Below, one piece after another: positions 1 to 9,088 of a stretch of DNA of 64,000 nucleotides. Source of the stretch: Clostridiaceae bacterium (GTDB lineage: Bacteria > Bacillota > Clostridia > UBA1212 > DUPL01); NCBI GenBank assembly GCA_012838385.1, contig DUPL01000068.1, positions 1 to 64,000 on the forward strand. Reading direction: 5' to 3'. The translations under genes were made by a program, and so were the position numbers. The notes under the pieces were generated by a model. The model did no database searches, was not told the DNA's origin, and saw nothing but the letters and a program-made list of their open reading frames with translations. Within the stretch, counting starts at the first letter, position 1, and the number at the start of each line of letters is the position of its first letter.

Positions 1-76
1 CATGGATGAGGCTAAAGAAAAAGCCGCAAAAATCAAAGAAAGCGTTATGGCTACCATAAAGAAATTATATGAATAA
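1..76 (+). CDS. C-terminal end of an unidentified protein (partial)
   Basis: An open frame enters from the left edge and ends with TAA at 74-76, 19 bases before dnaE. Only about 24 residues are visible. They are Lys/Ala/Glu-rich and end in IKKLYE, consistent with a C-terminal amphipathic helix. The fragment is too short to name. Its closeness to dnaE on the same strand suggests a shared transcript. Confidence 0.5.
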   Translation, partial: MDEAKEKAAKIKESVMATIKKLYE

Positions 77-95
77 ATCAGAGGGTGATAAATAG

Positions 96-3000
96 ATGAA
101 AAATGGTTTCGTACATTTACATGTGCACAGTGAGTACAGTCTTCTGGATGGCGCATGCCGCATAAAGGACTTGGTACCTGCATGTAAGGAATTGGGCATG
201 GACACAATTGCACTTACAGATCACGGTGTAATGTACGGAACCATAGATTTTTATGAAGAATGCAAAAAGCATGGTGTTAAACCCATAATTGGATGTGAGG
301 TTTATACTGCAAGGAGATCAAGATTTGACAAGGAAGGAAAGAATGACTCTGATTACGGTCATTTGGTTCTCCTTGCCGAAAACAACGAAGGTTACAAAAA
401 TCTCATAAAACTCATATCTGTTGCCTTTACCGAAGGCTATTATTACAAACCAAGAGTTGACATGGAATTGTTGAAAAAGCATTCCAAAGGACTCATATGC
501 CTTTCTGCCTGCATTGGTGGAAGTGTTCCCCAGTTGATTTTAAATGGTGAGTACGAAAGGGCGAAGAGTCTTGCTCTTGAGTATAATGATATCTTTGGGA
601 AAGGCAATTTCTTTTTGGAGTTGCAGAGTAATGATATGGAAGAGCAGCTTGTTGTAAACCAGAGCCTCATAAAAATGTCCCAGGAAACCGGTATTCCACT
701 GGTATGCACTAATGACGTACACTTCATACATAAGGAGGATGCCAGAACCCAGGAGATTCTTATCTGCATTCAAACCGGCAAGAGATTGAGTGATGGGGAC
801 AGGCTTGTCTTTAATTCAGACAAGGTCTATTTGAGATCTCCAGAGGAAATGTACAACCTTTTCAAAAATATACCGGAAGCACTATCCAATACTGTGGAAA
901 TTGCAAACCGCTGCAATGTGGAAATTGAGTTTGGCAGACCTGTTCTTCCGAATTTTGAAAAGCCTCAAGGTTATACTTCGGATGAATATCTGGAAAAACT
1001 ATGCATGGAAGGTGCATTGAAACGCTATGGCAGGATAAATGATGAAGTCAGGCAGAGGCTTGAGTATGAGCTTTCTGTTATTAAAAACATGGGTTATTCC
1101 GATTATTATCTGATTGTATGGGATTTTATCAAATACGCAAAAGACAATGGAATCACCGTTGGTCCTGGAAGAGGATCCGGTGCCGGGAGTCTGGTTGCAT
1201 ATTGTCTTGGCATTACAAATATTGATTCACTCAAGTACAACCTTGCATTTGAAAGGTTCCTAAATCCTGAAAGGATCAGTATGCCCGACTTTGATATTGA
1301 TTTTTGCGACTCTAGGCGTAAGGAAGTCATTGACTATGTCATATCCAAATATGGCGAGGACAGGGTTGCACAGATTATTACATTTGGCACTATGGCTGCA
1401 AGAGGCTCTGTAAGGGATGTAGGCAGGGTTTTGGATATACCCTATGCAGAGGTGGATGCGATAGCAAAACTGATTCCATTTGCTCCTGGAATGACAATAA
1501 AGCAGGCATTGGACAAGTCTACTGAGTTGAGGAAAAGATACGAAGAAGATCCTGTAGTAAAGGATTTGCTTGACACTTCCATGAAACTTGAAGGTATGCC
1601 AAGGAATGTGTCTACTCATGCTGCAGGTGTTGTTCTTACAAAAGAACCTGTTACGGACTATGTACCTGTTCAGCTTACACAGGACAGCAATACTGTTACA
1701 CAGTTCTCCATGAATATGCTCGAGAAACTGGGACTATTGAAAGTAGACTTTCTGGGTCTCAAAACCCTTACAGTTATAGATGATTCGGTCAATTTGATAA
1801 AAGAGATTCATGATTTAGACGTGGATTTTGATAATATGGAGATGGATGACCCGAATGTTTATAAAACAATATGTGAAGGAAAAACTGCGGGTATTTTCCA
1901 GCTTGAAAGTCCCGGCATGACCAGTTTCATGATGGAGTTACAACCGGACAAACTGGAAGACGTCATTGCGGGCATTTCACTTTACAGACCCGGACCCATG
2001 GATCAAATTCCAACATATATTGCAAACAAAAGGAATCCGGCTAAAATTAAATACGATCACCCCATACTGGAAGATATTCTGGATGTTACCTACGGCTGTA
2101 TGGTTTACCAGGAACAGGTAATGCAGATAGTAAGGGACATGGCTGGATATACAATGGGGCAGTCGGATCTGGTTCGTCGTGCCATGGCAAAGAAAAAGCA
2201 TGATGTCATGGAAAAGGAAAGAGAACATTTTGTTGACGGAGCATGTCAAAGAGGTGTAAGCAAGGAAGTTGCCAACAAAGTGTTTGACCAGATGACGGAC
2301 TTTGCAAGCTATGCATTCAACAAGGCTCATGCTGCATGCTATGCCGTTGTGGCATATCAGACGGCATGGCTGAAGACATACTATCCAGTTATATTCATGG
2401 CATGTCTTCTTAACAGTTACATGGGAAGTCCTGAAAAAATCACCCAGTATATAGGTGAGTTAAGGCTTATGAATATTGAGGTTATTCCACCTGATATAAA
2501 CAAGAGCAGGGCAGAGTTTACTGTAGTAGGAGATTCTATTCAATTCGGACTGATGGCAATAAAAAATGTTGGATTGAATGCAGTTGAGTCAATCGTCAGG
2601 GAAAGGGAGAGTAATGGAAAATTTACTTCCTTTGCAGATTTTGTCATGCGCATTGGTCCGGAGGTTAACAAAAGATGTGTGGAAAGCCTTATTAAAGCGG
2701 GAGCTTTCGATTCTTTGGGAGTATACCGCTCTAAACTGCTTGCTGTTTATGAATCAGTCATGGATATGGCAAGCAATATTAAAAAGAAAAGGGTTGTAGG
2801 TCAATTATCCCTGTTTGATTTGACAGATGATTTGGCAGAAAGCGACATGATTGAAGTGGATTATCCGGATATTAATGAGTTTGACAAGAACACTCTTCTC
2901 AGTATGGAAAAGGAGATGATGGGAATATACATATCCGGTCATCCTTTGTTTGATTATGAGGGAAGGCTCGCACTTATTAGAAACATAAAAACATCAGACC

Positions 3001-3512
3001 TGATGACAAACGAGGACAATACAAACCTCGAATCAGGTTTCCCTGAGAATGTTAAAGACAATATGAAAGTGACAATAGGTGGTATTGTAACGGATATTAA
3101 GAAAAAAACTACAAAAAACAATACCATAATGGCCTTTTGTACCATTGAGGACATGTATGGTCATGTAGAGCTGTTGGTTTTTCCAAAAATTTTGGAGAAA
3201 TACAGCCAGTTTTTGTACAATGAATCCATAATTATTGTAAATGGCAGACTGAGCCTGAGAGAAGATGAAAAACCCAATATAATTGTTGAACAAGTTACAC
3301 CAATAGATGTATATCTGAGTGAGAAAACAAAAGCGTTGAGTTACAGAACAAATACGAAGAATATAAATAGATTGCAAGCATTTGTCAAATACTTCAGTGG
3401 AAAAACTGAGGTAAACGTTTATGACGAAAAAACAAGCAAACTGCTTTTTAAAGGATTTATAAACGCAGACAGCAAAGTTATGAGTTATCTTGAAGAGATT
3501 CTTCGTTCTTGA
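96..3512 (+). CDS. dnaE: DNA polymerase III subunit alpha (DnaE type)
   Basis: Replicative DNA polymerase of the C family, 1138 residues, the usual DnaE length. The N-terminal PHP domain opens with HLHVHSEYSLLDG (residues 7-19). The catalytic palm shows PDFDIDF at 397-403, with D400 and D402 as metal-binding aspartates, and a GPGRGSGAGS motif before it. An OB-fold follows near residues 985-1065. There is no DEDD 3'-5' exonuclease insertion, so this is DnaE and not PolC. The ATG at 96 has GAGGGTGAT just upstream. In Firmicutes with PolC this enzyme usually extends RNA primers; whether PolC exists here cannot be seen. Confidence 0.97.
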   Translation: MKNGFVHLHVHSEYSLLDGACRIKDLVPACKELGMDTIALTDHGVMYGTIDFYEECKKHGVKPIIGCEVYTARRSRFDKEGKNDSDYGHLVLLAENNEGYKNLIKLISVAFTEGYYYKPRVDMELLKKHSKGLICLSACIGGSVPQLILNGEYERAKSLALEYNDIFGKGNFFLELQSNDMEEQLVVNQSLIKMSQETGIPLVCTNDVHFIHKEDARTQEILICIQTGKRLSDGDRLVFNSDKVYLRSPEEMYNLFKNIPEALSNTVEIANRCNVEIEFGRPVLPNFEKPQGYTSDEYLEKLCMEGALKRYGRINDEVRQRLEYELSVIKNMGYSDYYLIVWDFIKYAKDNGITVGPGRGSGAGSLVAYCLGITNIDSLKYNLAFERFLNPERISMPDFDIDFCDSRRKEVIDYVISKYGEDRVAQIITFGTMAARGSVRDVGRVLDIPYAEVDAIAKLIPFAPGMTIKQALDKSTELRKRYEEDPVVKDLLDTSMKLEGMPRNVSTHAAGVVLTKEPVTDYVPVQLTQDSNTVTQFSMNMLEKLGLLKVDFLGLKTLTVIDDSVNLIKEIHDLDVDFDNMEMDDPNVYKTICEGKTAGIFQLESPGMTSFMMELQPDKLEDVIAGISLYRPGPMDQIPTYIANKRNPAKIKYDHPILEDILDVTYGCMVYQEQVMQIVRDMAGYTMGQSDLVRRAMAKKKHDVMEKEREHFVDGACQRGVSKEVANKVFDQMTDFASYAFNKAHAACYAVVAYQTAWLKTYYPVIFMACLLNSYMGSPEKITQYIGELRLMNIEVIPPDINKSRAEFTVVGDSIQFGLMAIKNVGLNAVESIVRERESNGKFTSFADFVMRIGPEVNKRCVESLIKAGAFDSLGVYRSKLLAVYESVMDMASNIKKKRVVGQLSLFDLTDDLAESDMIEVDYPDINEFDKNTLLSMEKEMMGIYISGHPLFDYEGRLALIRNIKTSDLMTNEDNTNLESGFPENVKDNMKVTIGGIVTDIKKKTTKNNTIMAFCTIEDMYGHVELLVFPKILEKYSQFLYNESIIIVNGRLSLREDEKPNIIVEQVTPIDVYLSEKTKALSYRTNTKNINRLQAFVKYFSGKTEVNVYDEKTSKLLFKGFINADSKVMSYLEEILRS

Positions 3513-3543
3513 TTATTCCACAAAGAGTACGAAAACACAAATA

Positions 3544-3572
3544 TTGTAATCGAGCGTATATTATTGTATAAT
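3544..3572 (+). promoter_or_regulatory. Sigma-A type promoter of pfkA
   Basis: TTGTAA (3544-3549), a 17-base spacer and a perfect TATAAT (3567-3572) lie in the 122-base gap between dnaE and pfkA. It probably starts the pfkA-pgsA transcript. Confidence 0.65.
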
Positions 3573-3634
3573 ATTATTTATGTTGCATATTTAGTATTGC
3601 CCTTTATTAAGTATCATGCATGGAGGAAAATAGT

Positions 3635-4606
3635 ATGGAAAACATAAAAAGAATAGGAGTACTTACATCAGGAGGAGATGCCCCAGGAATGAATGCTGCC
3701 ATAAGAGCTGTGGTGCGTGCAGGAATATATCATGGTTTCCATGTATACGGTATTAGAAAAGGATTTGAAGGACTCTTGGAAGGAGACATACATGAACTTA
3801 ATTTAAGGTCCGTTTCCGATATTATGAGTCGTGGAGGGACATTCCTGCAGACATCAAGGAGTAAGGCCTTCAATACACCGGAAGGTGTTGAAAGAGGCTA
3901 TCGCATGGCAAAAGTATTTAAACTCGATGCCCTTATTGTCATCGGAGGAGACGGTTCTTTCAGAGGTGCAAGAGATCTTGCAAGAGTAGGTCTGCCTATG
4001 ATTGGAATACCCGCAACAATCGACAATGACATACACTGCACCGATTATACAATTGGATTTGATACTGCATTGAATACTGTGAAGGATTCAATAGACAAGA
4101 TTAAGGATACCGCCTTTTCCCATGAACGATGCAGCGTGGTAGAGGTTATGGGAAGAGATGCAGGATACATTGCGCTATACTGCGCTATTGCAGACGGTGC
4201 TGAAGCATGCATACTTCCTGAAAAGGAGTTCAACATAGATGAAGATATAATCAAGCCTATCCTTGGATGTAGAAACAGAGGAAAGCATCACTACATTGTA
4301 ATTATTGCAGAAGGTGTTGGAGGCACATTGGAGATTGCTGAGCAAATTAGACAGATAACAGGCATATCCACAACAACTACCATACTTGGACATCTGCAAA
4401 GAGGGGGAAGTCCAACTGTAAGGGACAGGGTTGCCGCAAGCCTGATGGGTGTTAAAGCCGTTGAGCTTTTGAAAAATTACGAAATTAACAAGATTGTTGC
4501 ATTAAAAGGTAATGAATATGTTGCATATGATATAGAGGAAGCATTAAAAATGAGAAAGCATATTGATGAAAACATGATAGCAACAAGTAAAATGCTGTCA
4601 CTATAG
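3635..4606 (+). CDS. pfkA: 6-phosphofructokinase, ATP type
   Basis: Phosphorylates fructose 6-phosphate to the 1,6-bisphosphate in glycolysis. GGDAPGMNAAIR near the N-terminus, GGDGS near residue 103, the catalytic TIDND motif and GHLQRGGSP are all present. The residues that separate ATP from pyrophosphate enzymes read GGDGS (not GGDDS) and PATIDND (no Lys before TIDND), so ATP is the expected donor. An upstream in-frame ATG at 3620 exists, but GGAGG at 3622-3626 lies inside that reading and is 8 bases before the ATG at 3635, giving 323 residues, the family norm. pgsA follows 11 bases later. Confidence 0.95.
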   Translation: MENIKRIGVLTSGGDAPGMNAAIRAVVRAGIYHGFHVYGIRKGFEGLLEGDIHELNLRSVSDIMSRGGTFLQTSRSKAFNTPEGVERGYRMAKVFKLDALIVIGGDGSFRGARDLARVGLPMIGIPATIDNDIHCTDYTIGFDTALNTVKDSIDKIKDTAFSHERCSVVEVMGRDAGYIALYCAIADGAEACILPEKEFNIDEDIIKPILGCRNRGKHHYIVIIAEGVGGTLEIAEQIRQITGISTTTTILGHLQRGGSPTVRDRVAASLMGVKAVELLKNYEINKIVALKGNEYVAYDIEEALKMRKHIDENMIATSKMLSL

Positions 4607-4617
4607 GAGATGATTTT

Positions 4618-5148
4618 GTGCTAAATATTCCAAATATTTTAACTTTGATAAGGCTGATGCTTGTTCCTTTGTGTGCCATGTATTTGTACAAGGAACAGTT
4701 TTTAGCTGCCTTGATTATATATGTGGTTGCTAGCTTGACGGATATTGCAGACGGATATATAGCACGACGTTTTGACATTGTAACAAACTTTGGCAAGGTT
4801 GTAGATCCTTTGGCGGACAAATTGTTGTCGCTTTCAACAATTACCATTCTTTCCTACAGGGGAAGGATTCACATACTTGTGCCAATACTTATTTTTGTAA
4901 AGGAACTACTAATAGGCCTTGGAGGTCTTCTATTATACAAGAAAAAACATCTTGTCAAGAGTGCCAAATGGTATGGCAAAGCTACTACAGTACTTCTTTT
5001 CGTTTCTATAGTATTGGTCATGTTTAAAGCAACGCTGTTTGTAGGCAGGGTGTTCATGGTAGTTGCGCTTGGTTTTGCATACTTTGCACTATTTATGTAT
5101 TTAAGGCAGTTTGTTGGAATAATGACCAGGGAAAAAGGAACAAGCTAA
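4618..5148 (+). CDS. pgsA: CDP-diacylglycerol--glycerol-3-phosphate 3-phosphatidyltransferase
   Basis: Integral membrane enzyme for phosphatidylglycerol phosphate synthesis, 176 residues. The CDP-alcohol phosphatidyltransferase signature (D-x2-D-G-x2-A-R-x8-G-x3-D-x3-D) is complete, running from DIADGYIARR to GKVVDPLAD. Several hydrophobic helices surround it. GTG start at 4618 with AGGAGA at 4605-4610. It follows pfkA closely and its stop is directly followed by the ribosome site of the next gene, so the three are probably one operon. Confidence 0.9.
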   Translation: MLNIPNILTLIRLMLVPLCAMYLYKEQFLAALIIYVVASLTDIADGYIARRFDIVTNFGKVVDPLADKLLSLSTITILSYRGRIHILVPILIFVKELLIGLGGLLLYKKKHLVKSAKWYGKATTVLLFVSIVLVMFKATLFVGRVFMVVALGFAYFALFMYLRQFVGIMTREKGTS

Positions 5149-5161
5149 GGGGGAAATAGCC

Positions 5162-6076
5162 ATATTTGGATACGTTACACCATACAGACCTGAGCTTAAG
5201 ATTAGGGAACACGACTGCTATAAAATGTACTATTGTGGTGTATGCAGGAGCATTGGAACGCACTTTGGCCAGATTCCCAGATTGGGTCTGACTAATGAAA
5301 CCGGCATGCTAGCCATGATTCTGGATGCAGTGTGTAAATCGAATAAGAATGTTAAAACAATAAGGAAACCTTGTGTTGCTCACCCTCACAAAAAGACTTT
5401 ATCTGTAACAAACAACGGCTGCGTGGACTATGCAGCCTTAGTTAATGTTTTGCTTGCATATCACAAACTGAAGGACAACTGGCTTGACGACAGAAATGTT
5501 CTTGCTCAGACAGGCTCATTAATGATGTTCAGAGCTTACAAAAAGGCTAAAAAGAAAAATCCCGAGCTGTCGGATACTATTCAAAAGCATTTGGACGAGC
5601 TGTCACAATTGGAAAAATCAAAGTGCTCATCCATAGACAGAGCAGCCGATCCTTTCTCAAGTTTGATGAGGATAATATTCACCAGTTACAACGCTCTTGA
5701 TGAAAATAAATTTGCTCTTATGGGCAAGTTAGGATATAATATCGGGAAGTGGATTTATTTAATAGATGCACTGAATGATCTTGAAGCCGACATAAAAAAG
5801 GGAAGTTACAACTGTTTGGTATACAAGTACGAGTATCAGGATAATGAAAACATAGAAGAGTTCAAAGCTAAAGTGTCGGAGGATTTTAGATTTTCACTTG
5901 AGATGTGTCTTGCATCAATTTCCGAGGCATGGGAAGGCTTGAAAGACGATTTAGATGACTTTACTATAACACAGGATGCAGAACATTTTTTAGATAATGT
6001 CTTTTATCTTGGGATGAGACAGAAAACAGATAATCACTTAAATGGCGGGATTAAGGGAGATGATGACAATGAATGA
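5162..6076 (+). CDS. DUF5685 family protein, probable AUA start
   Basis: Cytosolic protein of about 304 residues, function unknown. The family N-terminus is expected to read M-FGYV-x-PELK-x-RE. Here FGYVTPYRPELKIRE is encoded from 5165, in frame but upstream of the first ATG (5225). The codon where Met is expected, at 5162, is ATA. AAGGGGG (5147-5153) sits 8 bases before it, just after the pgsA stop. Visible motifs: CGVC (CxxC) near residue 25, a CVAHPHK segment, DNWLDD at 105-110, and NDLEAD at 205-210 followed by G214 and Y216. The two Asp-rich motifs recall class I isoprenoid synthases (inference). The last 8 bases overlap the J-protein start, suggesting translational coupling. With the first ATG instead, the protein would be 283 residues. 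Confidence 0.8.
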   Translation: MFGYVTPYRPELKIREHDCYKMYYCGVCRSIGTHFGQIPRLGLTNETGMLAMILDAVCKSNKNVKTIRKPCVAHPHKKTLSVTNNGCVDYAALVNVLLAYHKLKDNWLDDRNVLAQTGSLMMFRAYKKAKKKNPELSDTIQKHLDELSQLEKSKCSSIDRAADPFSSLMRIIFTSYNALDENKFALMGKLGYNIGKWIYLIDALNDLEADIKKGSYNCLVYKYEYQDNENIEEFKAKVSEDFRFSLEMCLASISEAWEGLKDDLDDFTITQDAEHFLDNVFYLGMRQKTDNHLNGGIKGDDDNE

Positions 6077-6668
6077 TCCATATAAAATTTTGGGTGTAAA
6101 AGAAACCGACTCTGATGAAGAAATTAAGAGGGCTTACAGGGAACTTGTTAAAAAGTATCATCCTGACCAGTATGCCAACAATCCCTTGTCCGAACTTGCC
6201 GACGAGAAAATCAAGGAGATTAATGCTGCGTACGATCAAATAATGCGCGAGAGACAAAATAAATCTCAAGGCACTTATTCCCGCAGCTCAACATATAACT
6301 CAGAATACGATGAAATATGGAATCTTATCCAAAGAGGAGAACTGGGACTTGCCGAAAGCAAACTACTTGACATTCCTGTAGAAAGCAGGGATGCCCATTG
6401 GTATTATCTAATGGGTGAAATAGCGAGGCAAAAAGGCTGGTATGACGAAGCAAGAATGAATTTCACAAGAGCTATCAACATGGATCCCAACAACATGGTC
6501 TACAGAAGAGCACTTAATTCAATGTATAATCAGGCAGGCAATTACAGAAGGACATCAGACAGATCCGGGTACAATCCTTCTTGTGATATGTGCGAGTTTT
6601 GTACTTATCTGTGGTGTGCAGACTGTTGTTGTGAATGTATGGGCGGAGATTTGATTACCTGTTGTTAA
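6069..6668 (+). CDS. J-domain protein with TPR-like repeat and Cys-rich tail
   Basis: 199 residues. An N-terminal J domain (residues 1-65) starts MNDPYKILGVKE and contains the HPD motif (YHPDQY) that stimulates DnaK ATPase. A central TPR-like helical pair spans roughly 110-150. The last 30 residues hold ten cysteines, including CCC and a terminal CC, which could bind metal or form disulfides. It lacks the Gly/Phe region and zinc-finger repeats of true DnaJ, so it is an accessory co-chaperone. Start at 6069 is chosen because AGGGAG ends 9 bases upstream and family members begin MNDPY; ATGs at 6060 and 6063 are alternatives. It overlaps the DUF5685 gene by 8 bases and probably works with it. 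Confidence 0.85.
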   Translation: MNDPYKILGVKETDSDEEIKRAYRELVKKYHPDQYANNPLSELADEKIKEINAAYDQIMRERQNKSQGTYSRSSTYNSEYDEIWNLIQRGELGLAESKLLDIPVESRDAHWYYLMGEIARQKGWYDEARMNFTRAINMDPNNMVYRRALNSMYNQAGNYRRTSDRSGYNPSCDMCEFCTYLWCADCCCECMGGDLITCC

Positions 6669-6682
6669 GTAAGGATATTGCC

Positions 6683-9046
6683 ATGACAGAAAAGGTTTTA
6701 CATGTACTTGAGTATGACACCATAATCAGTAGACTGGCTGATTTAACCACCTCCGAACTTGCCAAGGAGAAAGCGCTTAATCTAAAGCCGTCTACAGATA
6801 TTGAATTAATAGAAAGGCATCTAATTGAAACAATGGATGCCCAGACCCTCATATTCCAAAAAGGACTTCCTCCTATTTCGAGCATTAAGAATATAGAGAA
6901 TGCGGTACTTAGGGCTGAAAGAGGAGGAGTATTGAGCTTTTTGGAGCTTATCAATATTGCCCATTTGTTGAAATCTGCCAGAAGAACTATAGATTATGCA
7001 TCATACAGTGAGGAAAGTGATAATGTCATATGCAATATGATATCAAACTTAATAGCTATCAGAGGGCTTGAAGAAAGAATATGCAGGGCGATAATTTCCG
7101 AAGAAGAAATGGCGGACGATGCCAGTCCAAGGCTGTTTGACATAAGGCGTCAGATACAGTCAAGACAGCTGGCTATAAAGGACAAGCTTAATGATATTAT
7201 CAGGTCTTCCAAGTATTCGAAAATTATACAGGAACCTGTAGTTACAATGCGCAGTGACAGGTACTGCATTCCTGTTAAGATTGAACATCGTTCAGAGTTG
7301 TCTGGAATTGTGCATGACACATCCTCCTCAGGGCAAACGTTGTTTGTGGAACCTGCTTTTGTGGTGGAGGAGAATAATAAAATCAGGGAACTGAGGGTTC
7401 AGGAAAACGAAGAGATACAAAGAATACTGTATGAGTTTTCGCAGGAAGTTGCAGAAAACAGCCCTAATCTTATAAACAATATGGAAATATTGGCTTATCT
7501 TGATTTTACCTTTGCAAAAGCCAGGCTGGCCAATGATATGAAGGCTGTAAAACCTCGAATTAACGACAAGGGATGTATAAATATCATAAACGGCAGACAT
7601 CCTTTAATAGACAAAAAGATCGTGGTTCCAATATCCATTCATCTTGGAAAAGATTTTGATACCTTGGTGATTACGGGACCAAATACGGGTGGAAAGACTG
7701 TAACACTAAAAACAGTTGGGCTTTTCACATTAATGATGCAGGCAGGCTTGATGATACCTGCCGATGAAGGCTCCACATTGTGTGTATTTGAGAGAGTGTT
7801 TGCAGACATAGGTGACGAGCAGAGCATCGAGCAAAGTCTAAGCACATTTTCGTCACATATGAAGAACATAGTTGAGATACTAAACAAATGTGACGAAAGA
7901 TCCCTTGTATTATTTGACGAACTGGGTGCAGGTACTGATCCGACCGAAGGCTCTGCATTAGCAATGTCGATACTGGAATGCGTGCACCAAAGGGGAGCAA
8001 GAACCATTGCTACAACTCACTACAGTGAGCTGAAAATTTTTGCTCAGACCAACAAGGGTTATGCAAATGCCAGCTGTGAGTTTGATGTAAATTCCTTGCG
8101 TCCTACTTACAGATTGCTTATAGGGGTTCCTGGAAAGAGCAATGCTTTTGCCATTTCAAAAAGAATCGGTCTTGACGATAAGATTATTGAAAGAGCAAAA
8201 GAATTCTTGACCAGCGAGGATATCCGGTTTGAGGATATGCTTCTCAGCATAGAGACAAACAGAAAGATAATTGAAGAAGACAAATATGAAATTCAAAGAC
8301 TGAAGAATGAAGTAAAGAGGCTTGAGAGGGAAATCAGCCAGGAGAAGGAAAACATCGTAAAGACAAAGAACGAGATTCTTTCCAAAGCAAGATACGAGGC
8401 AAGAGAGATACTTAACAGAGCAAGAATAACATCCGACAGATTACTGGAGGATATTAGAAAAGCCTCAAAGGATATTGAAAAGGACTCTCTTAGAAAAGCG
8501 GAAAATTTGAGAACATCTCTTGTCGAATTACAGAACGAACTTGAAGGAAGTCTGGAAGTCAGCATTGTAAGAGATGAGTCTGAACCTCCTGACAATCTAA
8601 GGGAAGGCGATACAGTAAGAATTTTAAGTCTTAACAATACCGGGACTGTACTAAGCACACCGTACAGAGATGGAAAGGTTTATGTACAGGTGGGAATAAT
8701 GAAGGTTTTTGTTCCGCTGGAAGACCTCAGGCTTGCTGAAGAGAAGAAGAAAAAAGAAAAACCCACCATTTCAAGATCCAATGTAAGTACAAAATCACTA
8801 TATATAAAGTCAGAAATTGACGTGAGGGGACTTACTGTGGATGAGGCAACAGATATTATTGACAAACATATAGATAATGCCCTGGTTGCAAACCAAAAGC
8901 AGTTCAGCATTATACATGGAAAAGGAACTGGAGCGTTAAGAAGGGGTATCCACAAGTACCTTGAGACAAACAGTAACGTAAAAAGCTGGAGACTGGGCGT
9001 CTTTGGCGAAGGGGATACCGGAGTAACGGTAGTAACGTTAAATTGA
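6683..9046 (+). CDS. mutS2: Endonuclease MutS2
   Basis: 787 residues, typical for MutS2. A MutS-like ATPase carries Walker A GPNTGGKT near residue 332 and Walker B LVLFDELGAGTDP. A long charged coiled coil (about 515-640) is followed by a C-terminal Smr nuclease domain (about 713-787) with EIDVRGLTVDEA and HGKGTGALR. MutS2 acts on branched DNA and, in Bacillus, on collided ribosomes. No mismatch-recognition N-domain is present. The ATG at 6683 has AAGGA at 6671-6675 and matches family length; an upstream in-frame ATG at 6635 would lie inside the J-protein gene. Confidence 0.95.
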   Translation: MTEKVLHVLEYDTIISRLADLTTSELAKEKALNLKPSTDIELIERHLIETMDAQTLIFQKGLPPISSIKNIENAVLRAERGGVLSFLELINIAHLLKSARRTIDYASYSEESDNVICNMISNLIAIRGLEERICRAIISEEEMADDASPRLFDIRRQIQSRQLAIKDKLNDIIRSSKYSKIIQEPVVTMRSDRYCIPVKIEHRSELSGIVHDTSSSGQTLFVEPAFVVEENNKIRELRVQENEEIQRILYEFSQEVAENSPNLINNMEILAYLDFTFAKARLANDMKAVKPRINDKGCINIINGRHPLIDKKIVVPISIHLGKDFDTLVITGPNTGGKTVTLKTVGLFTLMMQAGLMIPADEGSTLCVFERVFADIGDEQSIEQSLSTFSSHMKNIVEILNKCDERSLVLFDELGAGTDPTEGSALAMSILECVHQRGARTIATTHYSELKIFAQTNKGYANASCEFDVNSLRPTYRLLIGVPGKSNAFAISKRIGLDDKIIERAKEFLTSEDIRFEDMLLSIETNRKIIEEDKYEIQRLKNEVKRLEREISQEKENIVKTKNEILSKARYEAREILNRARITSDRLLEDIRKASKDIEKDSLRKAENLRTSLVELQNELEGSLEVSIVRDESEPPDNLREGDTVRILSLNNTGTVLSTPYRDGKVYVQVGIMKVFVPLEDLRLAEEKKKKEKPTISRSNVSTKSLYIKSEIDVRGLTVDEATDIIDKHIDNALVANQKQFSIIHGKGTGALRRGIHKYLETNSNVKSWRLGVFGEGDTGVTVVTLN

Positions 9047-9088
9047 CAATTTAAAGGGTTGAACATACAATATTTAGGGAGGATTCAT

